The notes below the pieces were generated by a model, which saw nothing but the letters and a program-made list of their open reading frames with translations, ran no database searches and had not been told where the DNA came from. The position numbers were made by a program, and so were the translations under genes. This document shows positions 27,444 to 32,481 of a stretch of DNA of 32,481 bases, piece after piece. This DNA comes from Sedimentisphaerales bacterium (GTDB taxonomy: Bacteria > Planctomycetota > Phycisphaerae > Sedimentisphaerales > SM23-30), in contig JAFGBA010000246.1 of assembly GCA_016933395.1 (NCBI GenBank), positions 1 to 32,481 on the forward strand, given 5' to 3'. Numbering within the stretch: position 1 is the stretch's first letter; every line of letters begins with the position of its first letter.

Positions 27444-29399
27444 GTGATACTTGACAAAGCCGATATAGGTAATCTTGTCGCCCAGGCGCGGCAAGGCCAT
27501 GAGGAGTCACTCTCTCAACTCTCCTCTATGGCCGAGCCCAGGATTCGCGCCTACATTCATCGCGTCACGCTGGATCCGGAACTCACCGATGATCTGGTGC
27601 AAGAGACGCTGCTCCTAATGGTGAAATCTCTGGCGAGCCTGAAAAAAAAGGAGTCGTTTTGGCCTTGGCTCTATCGCATTGCCTTACGGGTCATCCAAAC
27701 CCATTATCGCAAATCGAGCCGCCAGCCGGCGTTTAATATGTCAGCCATTGATGATCAATTTCTGGATTACCAGCCCGCACCGGCAGAGGCAGAAGGGGTA
27801 GACCGCCTTATCGAGAAAGAGTTAGCCCGCAAAGTCTTCGTTTCCATGGGTCAGCTCAAGGAGCATTATCGGGCGGCGATAGCGCTGCGGTGTTTCGATA
27901 ATCTCTCTTATGAGGAGGTGGGCGAGGCCTTGGGTTGTACGGGTTTGACCGCACGGATGCTCTTCTTCCGGGCTAAAAAAGCACTCCAACGACGGTTGGC
28001 TCGGCAGGGAATCCGCAAGGCGTCGTTTATCCTGGCCCTGGGACTGTTCGGTCGTTTGACGGCGCCGGCGGAAGCGGCCGGAACCGGTTTGGTTGGCGGC
28101 GGCGTCGCGAGCGGTTCCCTGGCGGCCGGCGTCGGCGGATCAATATTGGTAGTGCTGACCAGCAAAATAACGATGGTGGTCACCAGTGTGGCCGCTGTAA
28201 TTATAGGTGGATGGGCAATAACCCGACCGACATCCTGGTTTCCCTTGTCCCTGTCCATGCCCAGCCGGGCTAACGTCATCAGTTGCCGCTTCACCGAGCA
28301 ATCCCAGCACCGCGGCAGCAATGTCCCTCGTAGTCTCAGCAAAGGTGCTTACGAACAATGGTTGTATTTCCCCGATGGTGTCGATGGCCCCATGCTTTCG
28401 CGGATGCAGCGCTGGACCGCTGATGAGAAGGGTAAGCTTTGTGCATGGCTGCAGGATGAATACGCCGATTATTATTATGAAAGCGGCACGAATACGATCT
28501 ATAACCTCAATTACAATCTTTTCCGCGGCGGTTTACGGGTGCGACAGTTGCCCTGCGACCCACCCGAAATGAAAACGTTTATCAACAAAATCGAAGGCGG
28601 CGCTACCGGCGTTGAATGGCATATCGATTGTTTGCGGGGGATGCCGATTTCCCGTATTGATCATCGTTTTGTCGATGTGCCGGATTACAAAACCACGTAT
28701 GAATACAATACGCTTACCGCGGATGATTTTATCTACGGCTGGGGCGATAATGTGCCGGTGAAGGATCATCGCGACGCCATGCACAAACGGGGCTGGATGC
28801 ACTACACGATTACCGGCGACTGGAACGGTCATACTATTGAGGCCGAAGGCTTCGCCCCGATCTATTACGCTAACTATTGCCGGCATCGCCCCTGGCTGAA
28901 AGTCGCCGTTGATGGCAAGCTTCGTTACCTCGACACGCCGCAGGGAGCATTGGCCCTGGACGAAGCCGGCAAGCTGAAAACAAGCTACGCTTCCAGCGCC
29001 TTTTTCGCCGGTTTGGGTCGGCCCTGGAGCGGATTACACGTGGTTGACACCGTTCGGCGGGATGGTGCATTGCGACAGTGTCCCTTCCTCACCACCTTCG
29101 ATGATAATTATACCGTCGCCGCTATCATCATCAGCGCCAAGGATTCCAGGTTGGGTGAATGTGAACTGATTTATGATATTAATCTCGACAACGATCTTAT
29201 CGAAGAGCTTCATCTGCGAACCGCGGATGCCAAAGGCTCACGTGAATGCGGCCGCCTGACTTTTACTTATATCGACGTTAATCCCACCCAAGCCAAGGTC
29301 GAACCGCCCGCACCGCCTGCCCTGCCCAAAGATATCGTTCCATCTCGCCGGCTGCAGGCAAGTCCCGGCCCGGCGTGGCTGCTCGATATGGCGATATAA
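27444..29399 (+). CDS. ECF-type RNA polymerase sigma factor with membrane-spanning linker and uncharacterised C-terminal domain
   Basis: Sigma70 region 2 (PELTDDLVQETLLLMVKSLASLKKKESFWPWLYRIALRVI) and region 4 (LKEHYRAAIALRCFDNLSYEEVGEALGCTGLTARMLFFRAKKALQRRL); then hydrophobic SILVVLTSKITMVVTSVAAVIIGGWAI and about 400 aa of unassigned sequence. GTG start. Confidence 0.85.
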   Translation: MILDKADIGNLVAQARQGHEESLSQLSSMAEPRIRAYIHRVTLDPELTDDLVQETLLLMVKSLASLKKKESFWPWLYRIALRVIQTHYRKSSRQPAFNMSAIDDQFLDYQPAPAEAEGVDRLIEKELARKVFVSMGQLKEHYRAAIALRCFDNLSYEEVGEALGCTGLTARMLFFRAKKALQRRLARQGIRKASFILALGLFGRLTAPAEAAGTGLVGGGVASGSLAAGVGGSILVVLTSKITMVVTSVAAVIIGGWAITRPTSWFPLSLSMPSRANVISCRFTEQSQHRGSNVPRSLSKGAYEQWLYFPDGVDGPMLSRMQRWTADEKGKLCAWLQDEYADYYYESGTNTIYNLNYNLFRGGLRVRQLPCDPPEMKTFINKIEGGATGVEWHIDCLRGMPISRIDHRFVDVPDYKTTYEYNTLTADDFIYGWGDNVPVKDHRDAMHKRGWMHYTITGDWNGHTIEAEGFAPIYYANYCRHRPWLKVAVDGKLRYLDTPQGALALDEAGKLKTSYASSAFFAGLGRPWSGLHVVDTVRRDGALRQCPFLTTFDDNYTVAAIIISAKDSRLGECELIYDINLDNDLIEELHLRTADAKGSRECGRLTFTYIDVNPTQAKVEPPAPPALPKDIVPSRRLQASPGPAWLLDMAI

Positions 29400-29432
29400 A
29401 CACGTATCGCAGCGGAAGATGCATTTATGAAA

Positions 29433-29472
29433 GGAAGGCGGGAGGAGGATGCCTTCCGACAAAGTGTTTTTT
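29433..29472 (+). terminator. Rho-independent terminator-like hairpin downstream of the sigma factor gene
   Basis: GGAAGGC-(11 nt)-GCCTTCC, 29433-29439 / 29451-29457, then a T6 run at 29467-29472, somewhat distal to the stem. Confidence 0.45.
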
Positions 29473-29566
29473 CGTGCGTTTTGGGGGAATATTTGTAACA
29501 TTCGTATTTGGATAGCGTTATAGATGGTGGAATAACCATAACTTATTGTCATTGCGTGAGGCCGGC

Positions 29567-30991
29567 GTGCGAAAACTGAAAATCATTCTGATCGTCATCG
29601 GGTGTATTGTCGGGGGGTTGATTGTGCTGGGCATGATGGGGCAAATGATGGTGGCCCGTCAGCAGGCGTTGGTTGAAACCCCCAAGGTGCGGGTGGAATC
29701 GCCCCGGCGGGGGGAACTGATCGAAGTCGTCGACGCCCCCGGGGAGGTGCAGGCCCGGCGGACGGTATCGATTGCCGCCAAGGTGTCGGCCCGCATTACG
29801 GAACTGCCTTACCGGGAGGGGGATAAGGTTACGGTAGGCGACCTGAACGCGAATCCGCCGGTTCCGCCGTCGGTGCTGGTGCGACTGGACGATACCGACC
29901 TGAAGGAAGGCCTGAAAGCCCTGGAGTCGGGGCGGGACGCCCAGGCCGCACAGATTGAAGTGCAAAAGACTTCACTGGAGGCGGAAATGGCCAATCTCGC
30001 CGCCCTGGGGGTGAGCCTGGAGCAGGCCCGGCGCGACCTTCAGCGGCAGGAGCAGTTGCTTGCCGGTAAGGATATCAGCGCCGCTGACGTGGAGGCCACG
30101 CAAAGCCGGGTGGAGGAATTGGCCAATCAGTTAATCGCCGCCCGGCGTAATCACGAAGCCTCCGAACTGGGCCTGCAGGTCAGCGAACACCGCCTGCGGG
30201 CGGCCGACGCCGATATTGCCCGCGCCCGCGACAGCCTGAGTTACACGACCATTGTGGCGCCCATTGACGGGGTGATTATCAAAATCTTCAAGGAGGTCGG
30301 CGAGGTGGTGACCGGGGCGATTAATTATGCCGGGACGGAGATTATGAAGGTGGCGGACTTGTCGGAGATGCTGGTGATCGCCCAGGTGAATGAGACCGAT
30401 ATTGCCAAGGTCAAGCCCGGCCAGAATGTGGAGGTTCGCATCCATGCCTATGGAAATGAGCCGTTCAAGGGCACGGTGGAATCGATTGCTTTAACGCATG
30501 TGCTGGACCGGTATGGGTCCAAGTGCTTCGAGACCAAGATCCGCCTGGCGCCCGATGAGCGGGTGATTCGCACCGGCCTTAGCGCCGATACGGAGATCGA
30601 GACCGTGCGGCATAAGGATATTTTAACCGTTCCCAGTCAGGCCGTGCTCTCCCGGCCGACGGATGACCTGCCGGCGGAGATTCGCAAGGACAATCCCAAT
30701 GTGGACATGAACAAGAATCTCGCCACGGTGGTGTATCGCCTCATTGACGGCAAGGCCGTAGTGACGCCGGTGGCCATCGGACCCAGCGATGCGACGCATA
30801 CGGTTCTCACCTCGGGCGTGAGCGAAGCGGACCAGATCATCGTCGGGCCTTATAAGGTGCTCGAAAGCATCAAGCACGATCAGACGCTGGAAGATGAGAA
30901 CAAAAAAGACGAGACGGAAACCGGGAAAGACGGTGAAGAAGTAGAGCCGAAGATTTCACAGAGAAACACGAATTTATATGTGTCATGCTGA
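29567..30991 (+). CDS. HlyD/MacA-type periplasmic adaptor (membrane fusion) protein
   Basis: N-terminal TM (KIILIVIGCIVGGLIVLGMMGQMMV), VDAPGEVQARRTVSIAAKVSARI lipoyl-like, coiled coil, SYTTIVAPIDGVIIKIFKEVGEVV. GTG 29567 preferred over TTG 29546. Confidence 0.85.
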   Translation: MRKLKIILIVIGCIVGGLIVLGMMGQMMVARQQALVETPKVRVESPRRGELIEVVDAPGEVQARRTVSIAAKVSARITELPYREGDKVTVGDLNANPPVPPSVLVRLDDTDLKEGLKALESGRDAQAAQIEVQKTSLEAEMANLAALGVSLEQARRDLQRQEQLLAGKDISAADVEATQSRVEELANQLIAARRNHEASELGLQVSEHRLRAADADIARARDSLSYTTIVAPIDGVIIKIFKEVGEVVTGAINYAGTEIMKVADLSEMLVIAQVNETDIAKVKPGQNVEVRIHAYGNEPFKGTVESIALTHVLDRYGSKCFETKIRLAPDERVIRTGLSADTEIETVRHKDILTVPSQAVLSRPTDDLPAEIRKDNPNVDMNKNLATVVYRLIDGKAVVTPVAIGPSDATHTVLTSGVSEADQIIVGPYKVLESIKHDQTLEDENKKDETETGKDGEEVEPKISQRNTNLYVSC

Positions 30992-31039
30992 ACGCATTTC
31001 GCCTTTAGCCCTGAGCGAAGCCGAAGGGGAAGCATCTTT
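30981..31039. repeat. Dispersed-repeat-like unit, copy 1 (TGTCATGCTGA...GAGCGAAGCCGAAGGGGAAGCATCTTTC)
   Basis: Shares the TGTCATGCTGA...GCGAAGC...GAAGCATCT framework with copy 2 at 31063-31092. Confidence 0.7.
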
Positions 31040-31062
31040 CTTTTTTCTAACCGCCAATGGCT

Positions 31063-31092
31063 TGTCATGCTGAGCGCAGCGAAGCATCTCTC
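31063..31092. repeat. Dispersed-repeat-like unit, copy 2 (TGTCATGCTGAGCGCAGCGAAGCATCTCTC)
   Basis: Direct comparison with 30981-31039. Confidence 0.75.
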
Positions 31093-31095
31093 TTC

Positions 31096-31193
31096 ATTCT
31101 GGCTTCTGACTTCTTGGTTCTGAATTCTATTTATAAACCACGGATTGGCACGGATTTGATATAAAATAGAATCAAGCCATCAGAAGTCAGAAT
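31096..31193. repeat. Imperfect long inverted repeat enclosing CCACGGATTGGCACGGATTT
   Basis: Left arm ...CTGACTTCT...ATTCTATTTATA pairs with right arm TATAAAATAGAAT...AGAAGTCAG... Confidence 0.65.
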
Positions 31194-31359
31194 AAAACTT
31201 TTACCGCGAATGACCTGTCATGGCGTTGTCGCAGACGAAGCCGGAAGCCGCGAAACTCGCGAATAAGATGTTTCATTCACTCAAGATACCACCGAAGTAA
31301 CGATGGGATCACTGGTTTTCAAGGAGCGTAGCGAGTTGAATATCAAGAGCATCTATTTG

Positions 31360-32016
31360 TTATAAGTTTTTCCCTAGATATAGTGGGCTTTCCCAATCAT
31401 TTTCTTCCAACCAATTTTTGTATCCATCGAGAATCCGCCCACCTAAGTTCATAGCGAACTCTACGCCGAAAAGCACCAGAATAATATACAGTTCATACCC
31501 CTTTGTATAAAGTAAGTCGTATTCATTAAGCACCTCAAATGTTTGGCCATTCTCTTTAAATATGGCATTTACAGGATATAGTGTTCGAAAAGTAAATGGC
31601 CAATCTTCTTTTCCGTAGTTGAATCGCACGAATTTTCTTAGCTCATCGATTTCAGGTTTTATGACGATCTCTTCATTCCAACCATTAACTTTCTGAGCGC
31701 ATTGCGCAAGTGCCTCAAGACCGACCTTACCAAGAAACCGACCCATTACTCGATAATCTGGTAATTCCGGTTTATCAGTATCTCCAAAATTTGGAATCTT
31801 TCCCTTTTTACTTGGAAGCTGTTTGTCATTTCTCAATAGTTTAAAGATCCCTGAAGATAGAACGGGTTTTTCAATTTCTCTACTAAAATAATTATTACAT
31901 TTGTCACACACAATACCAGGGGCAAGCATAGCTTCAATATTGCCAAGCGATTCAGGAAGAATATGTTCTGACGATACACATTCATTAGATGTATGTTTAC
32001 AAAAGATGCATTTCAT
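31360..32016 (-). CDS. HNH endonuclease-like protein (HNH_5-type zinc-binding motif)
   Basis: MKCIFCKHTSNECVSSEHILPESLGN ... GIVCDKCNNYFSREIEKPVL: CxxC...EHILPE...CxxCN arrangement. Confidence 0.78.
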   Translation of the reverse strand: MKCIFCKHTSNECVSSEHILPESLGNIEAMLAPGIVCDKCNNYFSREIEKPVLSSGIFKLLRNDKQLPSKKGKIPNFGDTDKPELPDYRVMGRFLGKVGLEALAQCAQKVNGWNEEIVIKPEIDELRKFVRFNYGKEDWPFTFRTLYPVNAIFKENGQTFEVLNEYDLLYTKGYELYIILVLFGVEFAMNLGGRILDGYKNWLEENDWESPLYLGKNL

Positions 32017-32377
32017 TTAAATATACATAACAAGTTATTAAATGGTTTTCCTGTCAATATCCATCACGATAGACAAAAAGTCGTTTTTGACAACAGAAAA
32101 CACCGAATCATACCTTTTCGCTAACTCGATAACATGCCAATAAAGGTAATAACAGTAAAACTCATCAAAAATAAAAAACAAGACCTTCGCTGATTCTATA
32201 CTTTACAGGATGCTAATCAAGGAGCAACCAGCGGAAAAAGACGCCGAGTAAATGGCCCATCGCTCGCGGCGATCTAATAGGGTCAACGACCCTCCCCGGT
32301 GGTTCGGAACAGACCCCATCGGGGATAAAACATAATATACCGGCAAGCCGGGAGGAAAACAATTGAAATCCATTTGC

Positions 32378-32481
32378 ACCACAGAGTCGCGAAGAACTTA
32401 GCGCGGCATAGCCGCAACCAAACTCTAAGCCCTAAATCCTAAACAAATTCAAATAGAAAAACTCAAAGGGCCAAAACGGAC
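32378..32481. repeat. Low-complexity dispersed-repeat-like intergenic tract (CACCACAGAG...CTCTAAGCCCTAAATCCTAAACAAATTCAAAT)
   Basis: Repetitive CTCTAAGCCCTAAATCCTAAAC wording, no ORF; runs to the window end. Confidence 0.4.

Noticed and set aside
29546-29566. TTG start of the adaptor CDS at 29546
   Set aside because: TTGTCATTGCGTGAG resembles dispersed-repeat text; the in-frame GTG at 29567 directly precedes the basic residues and TM segment.
30981-31353. CRISPR array interpretation of the repeated TGTCATGCTGA units
   Set aside because: Only two clear copies of unequal length, no regular spacers, no cas genes nearby.
32280-32330. Possible tRNA because of the GGTTCGGAAC segment
   Set aside because: No acceptor stem/anticodon arrangement could be assembled around the TTC-like motif.

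Overview
This 32.5 kb window looks like chromosomal DNA from a Planctomycetes/Phycisphaerae-type bacterium. The taxonomic guess is inference, based on the ECF sigma factor with a long membrane-linked extension, the ThuA-HEAT protein, the Gfo/Idh/MocA-rich cluster and dispersed intergenic repeats. Main blocks: (1) a C45-type acyltransferase/hydrolase fused to an alpha/beta hydrolase (194-2440). (2) A compact nine-gene MoxR/Bat operon (3104-13411): MoxR ATPase, DUF58, a PpiC-type PPIase, a BatD-like/DUF4381-like membrane protein, two VWA proteins (BatA/BatB), a Q-rich TPR protein (BatC), BatD and BatE. (3) A convergent rmuC gene. (4) A minus-strand run of eight genes (15317-26150) resembling a sugar or keto-glycoside catabolic operon: two Gfo/Idh/MocA oxidoreductases (one with a Tat signal), two TIM-barrel isomerases, a ThuA-HEAT-beta-sandwich protein, an MFS transporter and two paralogous discoidin-like lipoproteins, with a divergent AraC-family regulator. 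(5) An ECF sigma factor fused to a predicted membrane anchor and a novel-looking C-terminal domain. (6) An HlyD/MacA-type adaptor gene whose 3' end runs into dispersed repeat DNA, followed by an HNH-type gene embedded in repeat-rich intergenic DNA. No tRNA, rRNA, CRISPR array, transposase or prophage was recognised. The strongest candidates for something undescribed are the secreted ThuA-HEAT catabolic cluster, the PPIase inside the Bat operon, the sigma factor with a Cys-rich extension, and the repeat-derived stop codon of the adaptor gene.
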